A stretch of DNA of 64,000 nt from contig JANUWI010000001.1 in assembly GCA_025504975.1 (NCBI GenBank), positions 3,782,001-3,846,000 of the forward strand, in the 5' to 3' direction. The stretch is from Plenodomus lindquistii (lineage: Eukaryota > Ascomycota > Dothideomycetes > Pleosporales > Leptosphaeriaceae). Made by a program: the position numbers and the translations under genes. Positions 54,472 to 64,000 of the stretch are shown here, piece by piece (the first letter of the stretch is position 1; each line of letters opens with the position of its first letter). The notes below the pieces were generated by a model. That model made no database searches and was not told the DNA's origin. It saw only the letters and a list, made by a program, of their open reading frames with translations.

Positions 54472-57400
54472 ATGGCGGCGATTCTGGGAATCACAGCCTT
54501 CAGCTTGGCCCAGCTACTGAGCTTCGAAGCGCCCGCGGTAGGCGTTACTACGCTCGCTGCCAACGCTGCTGCCTTCATTCCACACATTGCGCCAAGTTTC
54601 GACACCACAGAAGCATGGATCGCAAATCGCACTTCCGCTCTTTTCAGCAGTATCAGCCGAGATGCGAAGAATATCACAGTTGATACCACTCAGCCTAGGG
54701 CGACAAACAAGACTACAGCGGAGCGAATCCCCGACATTGAGCAACGCGACGTCGTATGTTCGCTGGAAGATGGCCGCCTTTTTTATCTCGAGTCACCGAA
54801 CGTCATCAATGAGAACCTGACATATCGTGGAGGAGAGCACATCGTGGAGCGCGACACATCTCTGTATGCCACACTCATGAAAAGACACGGAACACCAGCT
54901 CCATGCAGTGTTGCACTGCCTTCCAAGATCATCTCGAAGGTTGCACCCGAAAGTGCAGCGGACGATATCACGATTCAAATACCGGGGCCTACGAGCCATG
55001 ACTTCAATGAATCCAGCAGGTCTGTTTCAGAGGAGGCAAAGCCTGTCACTGAGACCATCACCTTGTCTCAGGCTCAAGTGATCGAGGCACAGTCGTTGAC
55101 TGAGACACCTGCTCCTCATAACACATCCGCCGCGGTCCCCCAGAATGATTCTCAATGCTCAGCCGATACCTCGCCCACAACAACCGCTCACGAGCGAAAC
55201 ACAACATCTTTCACGCCGATAGCACCACGTCCTCAACCAGATCCGCAATTGCATCGGATTCCCAGCATCGAACAGACCTCACGCAACACCACAAGCCTCG
55301 CCTACGCTCATCTCGAAAGGTGGGCAAAACAACTCTGTGAAAACCGTCGCAAGTCCGGTACTTCCTCACTTGACGCTCGTTGCATCGAGATCATCACCGG
55401 CATGATTTTCGAAAAGTTCATCAAGTGGTCGATTCCGTGGTTCACTATCATCGGTTTGCTGAGCTACACACAGGTGCATATGTACCTAGTGGCGGTCTGC
55501 CGAAGAGCTCTGGCCTTCGAAAAGCTCAACGTCATTTTCGTGCAGATGCAGCTCTTTTGGCATGCCCTTCCCAGCCAGACCCATGCAGCTGTTCGCCAAA
55601 CGGGGTACATCATCAACGAAGCCTTTGTACTGATCTGGAACACCGGTCGGGGGCCTCAAGCAGCAGCCTACTTTACCGACGGATTTGCACATGCCACGAT
55701 AATGCTTGCTCTCGTCTTTGAACATGCTCGCTCGATGGGCCAGCTGGTCCAACACTACATTGCGATGGCGAAAGTCTACATGCAACCAGTATGGGCCTTC
55801 GAGCAAGCCGCTCTCTATCCTATAGGTAAGCGCATCTACGCATTTGAGCAGGCTTTTCCCTGGCTCTCGGCCGTCATGTCCGTGTCTCTATACTTTTGCT
55901 TGGGGTTCGGTGCATTGCACCCTGTTGGAGAATGGGCATGGGAATTCTTCGCCATGTTCATGCCGCAAGCTCCATTCACTGAAAAAGCGATGTTAAAGTT
56001 TCTCCCGGATTGGGTATTTGGCACATGGCCTCACGGAGGGCGCATGCAACGCCTGATCAACCAATTTGAAGTGTGGGCTGGTGCGCTGTCTGCATGGCCC
56101 ACTTGGACATACCTTGCGAAATGCGGTACATGGGTCCTCAATCTCCCAAAGGGAGCATATAGCCTTTGTTCGAGCCCAGTCCGGTTAGACGTTGTCTACA
56201 ATGTTGTCAAAGGCGAACTGCTTGGGACATACGATGTCCTGAAGGCCAATGCTGTCGACCTTTGGGACTCCATTTGCTCATTCTTCGGGTCTATCTTCTC
56301 TTATGTCATAGGGATGGCATTCGCCCTTTTTAATTACGCCCTAGCAATGTTCCAAGAGCCATATCAACTGGTGTACAAGAAGGCGAACGTATTACTATGC
56401 CGGAAGCTAGTCCTGTGCGGCACAAGCACCTGCTCATTTGGCTGGCGGTACTTGTATCTGGCTCCTCAGCTCGTCATTGAGACATCGCTTCTCGTCCTCG
56501 GTCCATTCGTCCTCCAACGCAAGTCACCGAATCTCTGGATCACTTACATTCCTGCTGTCGCAATTTTGGCCTTCAAGGTTCACTATCGCCAATGTGTGTA
56601 CGACAACTACATGATTTTCGCCACGCTTGTGTTTTGGTTCTTGTTATGGTGGTTCTGGCGACGTATCACGCGAGTCGCTGCTGCTATAAATGATTACTTT
56701 GACAACAAGCCCAGGGGTGAGTTGCAGAAGTTTCAGGCATGGTGGAATGATGAAGTCACGATTCTGGAGCCACCTGTGACTATTGAGACGCCTGGGGGTC
56801 CACCCGGATCGGACACCATAGTCTTAGAACCATTTGTCACCGTTGAGCTACCCAAGCACTCCACGCCCTCACCCAAGAAGGACGGGGAGAGTGACAAACC
56901 CCAACCGACTACGCCGACCAAAGCCGGAATCGCCGACTATGACTGGACTCCAGAAAAGTTCAAGATCCCGTCTGCGGGGAAGACCCCTCATAAACCTGTC
57001 CGCACACGAACCTGGCCGAAAATTGACGATCCATTCGACGAAATCCCATATATGTCGCCCGATATCACGCCGCGCAAGGCACCTGCATCATCAAAGTCCC
57101 CAGAACCGGAGAACGTTACGGGTCGGCTGGGCTCAACCTTAGACGATCCCGTCGTAAAGAACCTCTTCCCAGCACCTTCGGATTCCAAAGGCAAGACTTC
57201 CACTGCTGGAGCAAAAAAGCCTGAGTCGCCCAAGTCGATCGTCACACCCTCACCAGAGGTTCAACATGGCGTCTTGAAAGAGCCCGAGTCTATCGCGACT
57301 CCCCCACCAAAGGTTAAGCCTGGTGTGTCGGTAGAAAGCCCAACCCCAGGACGAGATGCTCCTCCAGTCCAATCTCCTCCAAAGGACACTACTCCGCCGC

Positions 57401-60400
57401 CCAATTCTCGTGCACCCACTGCGCCGGCACAAATCGTGTCATCATACACTCCTTCCACTCAAGCAAACAAACTCTCGTCGCTTCCACAACTCAAAGGCGC
57501 AGAGCTCGATCCTAATGACTTCCCTCTTCCGGAGTTGTACGCAGGACGACCGGCGTCGCGACCAGCAGACCATACCCACGTCGAATCTGCCGAACAGGCA
57601 CGTAATCGGCTCTTGGGCGGTCCGAGTATCCTGACTACCATACGCAGAGAGGACCCAGCGCGGTTTGCTGCACGAGCTCGCGTCGCTGAAGATGAAGAGA
57701 AGAAGCATGCTGAAGAGCAGCAGGCTGTCGCAGACAAGAAGGCGGCCCAGGAAAAGGCTGCCGCAGAGAGTGCTGCCGCAGAGAAGAAGCGTGCCGAGCA
57801 GCAGACCGCCGCAGAGAAGAAGGCTGCCCAGGAGAAGGAGGCTGCAGACAAGCTGGCCGCAGACAAGCTGGCCGCAGACAAGGAGGCCGCAGACAAGGAG
57901 GCCGCAGACAAGAAGGCTGCTCAAGAGAAGGCTGCCCAGGAAAAGGCCGCTCGGGTGAAGATTGTTGAGGAGAAGGCTGCGCGACGAAACGCCGCTCTGG
58001 AGAAGTCTGCTCGGGAAAAGTCTGCTAGAGAACAGGCTGCTAAGGAACTCAAAGCCGCTCAATCAGAGAAGGCTGCTGCAAACAAGAAGCGTGCTGAAGA
58101 GGAGCAGGCTGCCGCGGACAAGAAGGCCGCCGCAGAGAAGGCTGCCAATGACCTTGCTGCACGACTGGCTGCTAAAGAAAAGAAGGATGCAACTGACAAG
58201 AAGGCTGCTGAGGAGGCGAGGAAGGCAAAGGAGATTGAAGCAGCGAGGATCGCTGAAGAAGCTAGGGTCGCTGAAGAGGCTAGGATTGCTGAAGAGGCCA
58301 GGAAAGCTGAAGGGGCCAGGATCGCTGAAGAGGCCAGACTTGCTGAAGCGGAGAGAGTTGCTGAAGCGAAGAGGGTTGCTGAAGTGGAGAGAGTTGCCCA
58401 AGAGGAGAAGCTCGCAAAGGCTGCTGAAGAGGCAAAGGCCGTTGCTTCAGGGGCTGAACAAGCTCCTGCTGCACCCGAGCCTGCCATTTACACTGATGTT
58501 CCGCCACCATTTCCTGACTCCACTGTACCGCCGCCAGCAGATGGCGATGAGGACGATGATGATCAGTCGAAACCAAATGGTGGAGGTGGACCCTTAGCTG
58601 CAGGTCCTACCCAGCAACACGACCCTACGCCGCAATGGGATCCCACGCAGGATTACGACTTCGGACAGCAGATCGGAGGCACGATGCCATATAATCCTGC
58701 ACCGCAATTCGGAGCTACGTATCCGTACAATCCTACCCAGCCTTTCGGGGGTACATTCCAGTATGACAATACACAGCAATTCGGGGGCACACTGCCATAC
58801 AATCTTGCACAGCAATTGCAGCCTTCGTCGCAATACCAATCTGCAAGCAACTTGAACCCTCAACAGCCACTCGATGGCAGCCAGGGATTCAACTTTGGAC
58901 CGTCTGCAGCGCTGCCCGATCCTTTGGAATTTGGCTTTGATCTGGATACAACGCAAGCCGGTTTTACGCAGGATACAAATCTTGGCTTGTTTTCACAGCC
59001 ATTTGGCTCCGGGATGGATATCCAAATGGGTTCAGATGATGACTTCGACAAGTGGCTCGCCTCTACCACGGAAGACTACTCTGCACAACCGTCATTTCAA
59101 CCACCGACATTTCTTCCTGAACACCAAGGGGCCTTTCAAGGTTATCCTTCAACCACGGGCTTCACGCGGGATGGCATTGGTGCTCCCGTGGAGAATACAT
59201 CTCACACTACACAAGGAGCAGTCATAGCTCCACTACCGCAAAACACCGTGGATATAGAGATGGACGACGATAGTTTCGGAGCTTTCGGAGGCATTGATGA
59301 CACTAACGGGATCCTTGCAAGCTGGAATCCTCCAGCAGGCATCGATAATCTTCTCCCGCAACCGGATGACACTTCGCAACAGGATCCAACTGAGGTTTCT
59401 ACATCTGCTCCAGCTCCAGAAGACCCTACGGACCTAGTCAGTCCTCGCTCTCCAGACGGGTTGAATGGTGGAAAGGATGATGACACGACTGACGTCCCCG
59501 ATGACCTGAATCTCAATATAAATGGCGGGTCGGACGCCGGATCATCAAGGGATGGTGACTATGTCCTAGACTCAGGAAGCGACAACGACAACGACAACGA
59601 CAACGACAATGACAACGACAATGACAATGACAATGACAACGACAACGACAACGACAATGACAGCGACATTGACATTGGCATGGACATTGACATGGACAAC
59701 GATCAATCCGATTTCGGCAACAACGGACCTCTCAGTCCAACTCCTCAGACTATCTGGCGCCCGGTGAGCGAATGGGTTGAGCTATATCACGCACTACCGA
59801 ACGGTAATAGGTACATTCAAAACTCGAACCTCCCCAGGAATCAGAGACTTCTCAGGCAGGATCCATATTTCATGCCCAGGGTTCCAGTCGACCAAGCCTA
59901 TCGCGAGGTCAACCAAAAGACGCTAAAAAGCCACAATCCTGGAACCTCTGAATTTACTGCGGCTCAGGAAAAGGAAAAGTGGTACCACCCGCTCAACCCA
60001 GACAACGCCATTGAGTCTGATGATGAATCGGAGACGGGAAAGAAAGCCGCGCCCGAGACCCTCGCCGAAGCCAATCAACGTGAATTGGCCGAACAGCAGC
60101 AGTCACAGGAGGCAGCCAGTACACATCAGGTGCCGGAGACGGCGGAGCAGGAATCCGAAGGACAAGAATCAGAGGCTGCGCGACTTGCCAGGAGAAAACG
60201 GGAGAAACTGTACAAGAGGACTGCAGGCGAGGAAAATATGGCTGCCGAAACAACTCGAAAGGCTCAAGAAATCAGCGACCGCATGGCCCTCATCCACGAA
60301 CAAAACATGAGGGAGGCACGAGAACTGCAAGCCGAGCAGGAAAAGGAGCGCAAGGAGGCCGAAGAGGCAGACAAGCAGAAGAAGCGCCTTGCACGCAAGG

Positions 60401-61044
60401 AAAAAGAAGCCGAGGAAACAACGCGAGCGGCGCAGGAGATCACAGACAGGCTGAACAGGGCAGCAGAAGAGGCAAGGGCCGCGGCACAAATGTTCAACAC
60501 TGTTGAAGATGATGTCCACCGGCCACAGCAAAACCGGTTTGATCCAGGTATGGCCGCCCCGAGGGCACAACGAGAGACCATGTCCGAGAGCCCCGATTCC
60601 AAAGGCGAGCAGACGGAAGAGATGAAGCGATGGGGGATCAAAAGTAAAACACTTCTCAAGGAAATCATTGATGACAACGAATATTTCATCAGCCGAAATA
60701 AGAAGACCACGCCTGCCACGCCAGCAGCGCCTGCCACACCCACGCCTGCACCAGCATTAGCACCACGGCCGGTATACACGCTCCCGGCGGGTGTAATTGG
60801 CGATTACTATGAGGAGAACACAAGCATGGATGAAGAAGATACAGGCGGCATCTACTACGATCATTATGGCGACCCGCATGACGCTGTTTTGAATGAAAAG
60901 ACCGGTCTCGTCGAGTGCGTGATTGACGGTAGAGTGGTTTTCATGTGGCCCGAGGGGGAAAGTGCCGCGTTGGTGGCATGGACGTACAACGAGAAGAACG
61001 CGATGATGCGCTTCGAGTTTAATGGATACAAGCGTGGTTCTTGA
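54472..61044 (+). CDS. Giant orphan membrane and coiled-coil protein
   Basis: One uninterrupted frame of 2,190 residues from the ATG at 54,472. A hydrophobic start (1-35) may be a signal or anchor. Hydrophobic segments fall at about 318-340, 462-483, 600-627, 669-681, 689-703 and 713-730, the last ending WWFWRR. Residues 740-1,060 are Pro/Ser/Thr-rich and disordered. Residues ~1,062-1,327 are an Ala/Lys/Glu coiled coil built on AADKK and AEEARI repeats. Residues ~1,380-1,453 carry QFGGT/YNP repeats. An Asp-Asn run lies near 1,703-1,731. A second coiled coil (about 1,893-2,010) precedes a compact C-terminal region (YYDHYGDPHDA to FEFNGYKRGS). No known family is recognised. The architecture suggests a membrane-anchored scaffold, perhaps of the nuclear envelope or ER, but that is inference. 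Hidden introns cannot be excluded. Confidence 0.75.
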   Translation: MAAILGITAFSLAQLLSFEAPAVGVTTLAANAAAFIPHIAPSFDTTEAWIANRTSALFSSISRDAKNITVDTTQPRATNKTTAERIPDIEQRDVVCSLEDGRLFYLESPNVINENLTYRGGEHIVERDTSLYATLMKRHGTPAPCSVALPSKIISKVAPESAADDITIQIPGPTSHDFNESSRSVSEEAKPVTETITLSQAQVIEAQSLTETPAPHNTSAAVPQNDSQCSADTSPTTTAHERNTTSFTPIAPRPQPDPQLHRIPSIEQTSRNTTSLAYAHLERWAKQLCENRRKSGTSSLDARCIEIITGMIFEKFIKWSIPWFTIIGLLSYTQVHMYLVAVCRRALAFEKLNVIFVQMQLFWHALPSQTHAAVRQTGYIINEAFVLIWNTGRGPQAAAYFTDGFAHATIMLALVFEHARSMGQLVQHYIAMAKVYMQPVWAFEQAALYPIGKRIYAFEQAFPWLSAVMSVSLYFCLGFGALHPVGEWAWEFFAMFMPQAPFTEKAMLKFLPDWVFGTWPHGGRMQRLINQFEVWAGALSAWPTWTYLAKCGTWVLNLPKGAYSLCSSPVRLDVVYNVVKGELLGTYDVLKANAVDLWDSICSFFGSIFSYVIGMAFALFNYALAMFQEPYQLVYKKANVLLCRKLVLCGTSTCSFGWRYLYLAPQLVIETSLLVLGPFVLQRKSPNLWITYIPAVAILAFKVHYRQCVYDNYMIFATLVFWFLLWWFWRRITRVAAAINDYFDNKPRGELQKFQAWWNDEVTILEPPVTIETPGGPPGSDTIVLEPFVTVELPKHSTPSPKKDGESDKPQPTTPTKAGIADYDWTPEKFKIPSAGKTPHKPVRTRTWPKIDDPFDEIPYMSPDITPRKAPASSKSPEPENVTGRLGSTLDDPVVKNLFPAPSDSKGKTSTAGAKKPESPKSIVTPSPEVQHGVLKEPESIATPPPKVKPGVSVESPTPGRDAPPVQSPPKDTTPPPNSRAPTAPAQIVSSYTPSTQANKLSSLPQLKGAELDPNDFPLPELYAGRPASRPADHTHVESAEQARNRLLGGPSILTTIRREDPARFAARARVAEDEEKKHAEEQQAVADKKAAQEKAAAESAAAEKKRAEQQTAAEKKAAQEKEAADKLAADKLAADKEAADKEAADKKAAQEKAAQEKAARVKIVEEKAARRNAALEKSAREKSAREQAAKELKAAQSEKAAANKKRAEEEQAAADKKAAAEKAANDLAARLAAKEKKDATDKKAAEEARKAKEIEAARIAEEARVAEEARIAEEARKAEGARIAEEARLAEAERVAEAKRVAEVERVAQEEKLAKAAEEAKAVASGAEQAPAAPEPAIYTDVPPPFPDSTVPPPADGDEDDDDQSKPNGGGGPLAAGPTQQHDPTPQWDPTQDYDFGQQIGGTMPYNPAPQFGATYPYNPTQPFGGTFQYDNTQQFGGTLPYNLAQQLQPSSQYQSASNLNPQQPLDGSQGFNFGPSAALPDPLEFGFDLDTTQAGFTQDTNLGLFSQPFGSGMDIQMGSDDDFDKWLASTTEDYSAQPSFQPPTFLPEHQGAFQGYPSTTGFTRDGIGAPVENTSHTTQGAVIAPLPQNTVDIEMDDDSFGAFGGIDDTNGILASWNPPAGIDNLLPQPDDTSQQDPTEVSTSAPAPEDPTDLVSPRSPDGLNGGKDDDTTDVPDDLNLNINGGSDAGSSRDGDYVLDSGSDNDNDNDNDNDNDNDNDNDNDNDNDNDSDIDIGMDIDMDNDQSDFGNNGPLSPTPQTIWRPVSEWVELYHALPNGNRYIQNSNLPRNQRLLRQDPYFMPRVPVDQAYREVNQKTLKSHNPGTSEFTAAQEKEKWYHPLNPDNAIESDDESETGKKAAPETLAEANQRELAEQQQSQEAASTHQVPETAEQESEGQESEAARLARRKREKLYKRTAGEENMAAETTRKAQEISDRMALIHEQNMREARELQAEQEKERKEAEEADKQKKRLARKEKEAEETTRAAQEITDRLNRAAEEARAAAQMFNTVEDDVHRPQQNRFDPGMAAPRAQRETMSESPDSKGEQTEEMKRWGIKSKTLLKEIIDDNEYFISRNKKTTPATPAAPATPTPAPALAPRPVYTLPAGVIGDYYEENTSMDEEDTGGIYYDHYGDPHDAVLNEKTGLVECVIDGRVVFMWPEGESAALVAWTYNEKNAMMRFEFNGYKRGS
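57838..57930 (+). repeat. 15-bp tandem repeat inside the giant gene
   Basis: About five units of GCCGCAGACAAG plus CTG or GAG encode LAADK/EAADK. It is part of a long Lys-Ala coiled-coil region and is prone to length variation. Confidence 0.8.
58640..58830 (+). repeat. FG-type peptide repeat region in the giant gene
   Basis: Four to five degenerate units of about 17 codons, pattern (Q)QFGGT-x-PYNP-x-Q. Isolated FG dipeptides spaced by polar residues resemble nucleoporin FG repeats, though few in number. Confidence 0.6.
59578..59664 (+). repeat. GACAAC/GACAAT hexanucleotide microsatellite
   Basis: About 13 GACAAY units encode an Asp-Asn run in the giant protein, followed by Asp-Ile/Met repeats. 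Hexamer units keep the reading frame when the array changes length. Confidence 0.9.
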
Positions 61045-61803
61045 ATGGTTGGTTTGGGTGGTGGGGGAGGTTGTCAGAGGAGAGGCATGGGGGATTGATT
61101 GCACGTACATGTAACATGGAGTAATAATGATTGCTTATTGTTCGAGCCTCGTGTTTCTATACCCTACAGTGGTGTTTGATTCTGAGTGATCCGGATGCAA
61201 ATTTCAGCGGCAAAATTGTTGCGCGTTGGCGCTTTCGCCGCGTTGTCGTATTGATTACGCAGCTTACCAAGATCACCACTTCTACAGGCGATGGTCTTCT
61301 TGCAAATCTGACACTTATCTACCCGATGTTTTCTTTCATCCCGCCAGTCTTCAGGCTCTCCCGTTACCAGTGATCACACGCCGGTACACGGCCTCGGTCA
61401 CCTCCTCTCATCCTACGCCTTTTCAAGCCGCTCAGCAACACCATGCTCATCACTGGAATCGACCGTTTTCGATGCACGACTTGCGACTTGAGGATCGGGT
61501 GTGTGAAATTGCGATGACCTTCTTTCCTGAATGGCAGGGCGATCAGATGTAGTAATGACAGATCCTGATGGAGTAAACGCAAACCATTGCTGATATTATA
61601 GTACAATACAGACATTGTTGATACTTTTGTCTAATCCCATGCAAAACATACTCCTGCTCGTGTAATCCACTGCGAAGTCTCAGCAGTCGTAGTCGTGACG
61701 CATAATGTGCGCCGCCCAGTCAATGCATAATCCAATGCGCCGTGAAAATGCCATTTATCCAATGCAATTGCAGCCAGAATCCCATACCATGCGCTCCCAA
61801 TAT
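61045..61803. other. Convergent intergenic region
   Basis: 3' flanks of the giant gene (plus) and TAD3 (minus). Short frames such as 61,131-61,373 and 61,226-61,552 show no supported product. Confidence 0.55.
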
Positions 61804-63170
61804 TTAAACCTGTAATGTATCCTTGAATTCGATTGCTTTGTCGGCATCCTTGTTGTCCTCTTCAAACTCCCACGCGAGGAACTTCCAGTTAAGTTCGCTT
61901 GGTCGCCAGAAGAGACCGTGCTTGAGGCCGGTGCCCGAGGGTGAAGAGTCGCCTGCACCATCGGCTGTCATGCCTCCAGTGTGTGCCATGCGCTTTGTAA
62001 AGATGCAGCGGCGGAATCGAGAGTGGAGAATGGCCATGCTGCACATGACGCAGGGCTCGTTGGTCAGGTAAATGTCCAAGTCGACGCAGAGGTAGCCATT
62101 CGAGGCAATGTTGTCTTTGGCGTAGTACGTCGTCTCGACTTCAGTCAGAGGAGAGTCGCAGAAGAGGGAGCGGTCGAGGTAGGCGGGGTCGGTGCCAGCA
62201 ACGCGGAGGCGCTTCTTGGCCACCATGGCGATGGCGCGCATGACGGCGTGGGCCATGACATTGCCCGTACCCGTATGTGACTCTGCATCGCCAGTAGGGG
62301 ATCTCCAACGACAGTCGCCTGCGACGGCAATGATCTCTGGCGTGGCCTTTGTGCGGTCGACCACCGTGACGCCGAGGGGTTCGCCGACACCCTGGGCGGA
62401 TATCTGTTTGCCGGCGGCATTGGCAAGAGCAAGCCAGGCACCGGCTTCGGGCTGGATCTCGTCCGTATTGCGCTGGACAAGGCTCGGATGGGGACCGTAA
62501 GGATTAGTGTTCTTGTACGAAATGGGCCAGTACTGGTCGCTCCACTGTGCTGCCTGCTCGGCAGAAATGGGCGCGAGTGCTGGAACAGTCACGTCGAAGA
62601 TGCGAGGCGGGGCGCTCTTGCCATTGAAAGGCGGGCACGACCGGACAAGGCTGACAAGGCTGGCACGCTGGATGTAGCGAGTATGGCACAGCAAGAAGTA
62701 GCGCACTAGATCCATATCTTTAGCAACGGCTTCTTGGGCAGCATCTTCACTGCCTTGATCGGCAGCAGACGAGGACGGAGGAGTGGGGTCCGTGGAGGGC
62801 AGCAGGGCAGGAGATGCAGAAGATAATAATGCAATGGCAGGATCATCGTCTTCACCTCTCGGGAGCCTCGCGGCGGGATAGAATTGCTTTTGCAGGTGCG
62901 GCGGCAGGTACTTGAACTGCACCACGCGGCGCAGGTGAGAAATCTCAGACGTCTTGAACTCGGGGATGGCTGCTTGCACAACACTTGGGAGGTTAGCACG
63001 TGACGTGAGAAAAAGTATGGCCAGGAGTGAATGGCTCACTCCTTGACAATGTTGGCAAATTTGGCCGGCACCTCGACAACGTAAACAGTCACGGTTTCTA
63101 GGCTGGCGCGCACCTCGTCTTTGGTCCGCAGAGGGACGAGACGGCCCACGAGCGGTGCTGGGGTGCTCAT
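61804..63170 (-). CDS. TAD3: tRNA-specific adenosine deaminase subunit Tad3
   Basis: Two exons, 63,170-63,040 and 62,983-61,804, with a 56-bp intron (GTGAGC, GCTAAC, CCAAG) joined in phase 2, give 436 residues. The start MSTPAPLVGRLVPLRTK is chosen because upstream in-frame sequence is low-complexity. The C-terminal deaminase domain shows the zinc ligands His289 (HAVMRA), Cys355 and Cys358 (PCVMCSMAILHSR). The catalytic Glu of HAE is replaced by Val (HAV), as is known for Tad3, the non-catalytic partner of Tad2. Together they convert wobble A34 to inosine in tRNA anticodons, an essential step. YGLFWRP-like LKHGLFWRPSELNWKF and the end match the family. The gene is expected to be single-copy and housekeeping. 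Confidence 0.92.
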
Positions 63171-63870
63171 AGCATCGCCTGGAGTGAAGCACTGCACTCT
63201 GGCGTTGGTGTTGAGCGTGCAGTGGTGGGTTGGAGCGCGTAAGAAGTGTCGCAGCTGTTTGGTGATGGTGGTGGTGGTGATGGTGGTGGTGGTGGTGACG
63301 AGTGAAGGATGCAAACACGACAAAAGTACCAAGATGGACGGGGCGGGGTCGGGCCGGCCTTTTGTTGTCCCGGGCGCTCCTTCCCTTCCCTCGCCCTCTC
63401 CTCACCTTTGGTGCCTGCCCGCTGCAACACTCTCAAAGGCAACACCAAGTGGTGGGACGCTGTTGCGCTCCATCACAGCACGGGAATGGCTGACATGACT
63501 TGTCGGGCTAGAATTGCCTGAAAGCGGCTCATGCGCCAAGCGTTGCATCTTACATCCTCCCGCCTGTCCAACGAACCAGTGTGCGAGGATCACCGCTCCC
63601 ACATCCAACATAGGGCCCCGCATCACTGACCCCAGACATTCCAGGGCCACTCTAGGTGTATCAGTGTGACGGGACATGGCCATGGCATGGTCGCGGTCAT
63701 TGCAACTGCCGGCCTGTTGGGCAACCCCGCCATCCTCTGTATGCAAGCTTACCATAGTACAATACACTGCATACTTGAGGCACACTGGATTCTTCTCTTA
63801 TTGTCGTTTCATCTGGTCACTTGTGTTGCATTGAAACGCCCCTTGTTATACTTGTATAATTGTTGGCAAT
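63171..63870. other. Divergent intergenic region, TAD3 / MFS
   Basis: 700 bp between divergent starts. It contains a GGTGGT/GATGGT microsatellite at about 63,262-63,300 within the TAD3 leader. Frames here are by-products of that repeat. A TATA-like ATACTTGTATAATTG lies about 20-30 bp before the plus-strand start. Confidence 0.55.
63262..63300. repeat. GGT/GAT trinucleotide microsatellite
   Basis: Run of GGTGGTGGTGATGGTGGTGG type, about 39 bp, upstream of the TAD3 ATG on the opposite strand (CACCAC there). Confidence 0.85.
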
Positions 63871-64000
63871 ATGGACCCCAAGATGAGCACCTCTCACATG
63901 GAGACCACGACACGAGCGCACATTGTGCCTATCGAGCAAGAAGCTCACGAGGACGACAAGCATGTCACACTCTCATGGCGCTCGTGGATGGTTGTCTTTT
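63871..64000 (+). CDS. Probable MFS transporter, N-terminus only (cut by window end)
   Basis: An open frame starts at ATG 63,871 (MDPKMSTSHMETTTRAHIVP) and runs off the window. An acidic cytosolic N-terminus of about 33 residues leads into LSWRSWMVVF, which resembles the start of TM1 in fungal MFS transporters. Only 43 residues are visible, so family assignment is tentative and an early intron is possible. Confidence 0.5.
   Translation, partial: MDPKMSTSHMETTTRAHIVPIEQEAHEDDKHVTLSWRSWMVVF

Noticed and set aside
57442..58597. Long alternative frames (up to 211 codons) on both strands within the giant gene
   Set aside because: They are shadows of the Ala/Lys/Glu repeat codons; the repeats keep all frames open.
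59578..59664. CRISPR-like array
   Set aside because: Contiguous hexamers with no spacers, inside a coding exon of a eukaryote.
63036..63405. Upstream extension of TAD3 to a start near 63,405
   Set aside because: The extension is a His-repeat from the trinucleotide array and crosses the intron and true first exon in another frame.

Overview
The window looks like a chromosome-end region of a filamentous ascomycete (Pezizomycotina). The evidence is short GT-AG introns (about 45-90 bp, several with a CTAAC-like branch site), TTAGGG telomere repeats, a Fot1/Pot2-type pogo transposon, a chromodomain Ty3/gypsy element, and about 36 kb of very AT-rich DNA in which CpA/TpG is almost absent. That last feature is the mark of repeat-induced point mutation (RIP). 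I cannot name the species.

Layout. (1) 1-22,810 is one RIP-mutated subtelomeric arm. It carries two intact, un-RIPped transposons: a 1.85-kb pogo/Fot1 element (2,092-3,938) and a 7.5-kb Ty3 chromovirus (4,746-12,256) with identical LTRs. It also holds a RIP-destroyed telomere-linked RecQ-like helicase (about 13.0-17.1 kb) and, nearest the telomere, a possible SNF2-type ATPase relic. (2) 22,811-22,986 holds two short telomere arrays head to head, (TTAGGG)~11, a 36-bp spacer, then (CCCTAA)~10. This is a telomere-telomere junction inside one sequence. (3) 22,987-36,053 is a second RIP-mutated arm. Up to about 32.7 kb it is an inverted, colinear copy of the left arm, diverged mainly by independent C-to-T/G-to-A changes. 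It has clean empty sites where the two transposons sit in the left arm. Beyond that are RIP-killed 3' pieces of the same Ty3 family, one interrupted by a ~180-bp un-RIPped insert. (4) 36,054-64,000 is ordinary gene-rich DNA.

Genes in the euchromatic part: a five-exon cytochrome P450; a rhodopsin-like seven-TM integral membrane protein; a decayed small secreted protein; an MFS transporter with a vacuolar-type dileucine motif; a 66-aa Cys-containing small protein; an alpha/beta hydrolase; a large coiled-coil protein; a vacuolar M28 membrane protease (Pff1-like); a short Rossmann-like protein; a 2,190-aa orphan membrane and coiled-coil protein; the tRNA adenosine deaminase subunit Tad3; and the start of a probable MFS transporter. 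There is no clear biosynthetic cluster.

The most notable signals are the telomere-telomere junction between two diverged subtelomeres, the intact Ty3 element with a textbook -1 frameshift signal (GGGAAAC plus a hairpin) and a spliced antisense gene between pol and the 3' LTR, and a family of ~45-50-bp palindromic elements confined to the arms.
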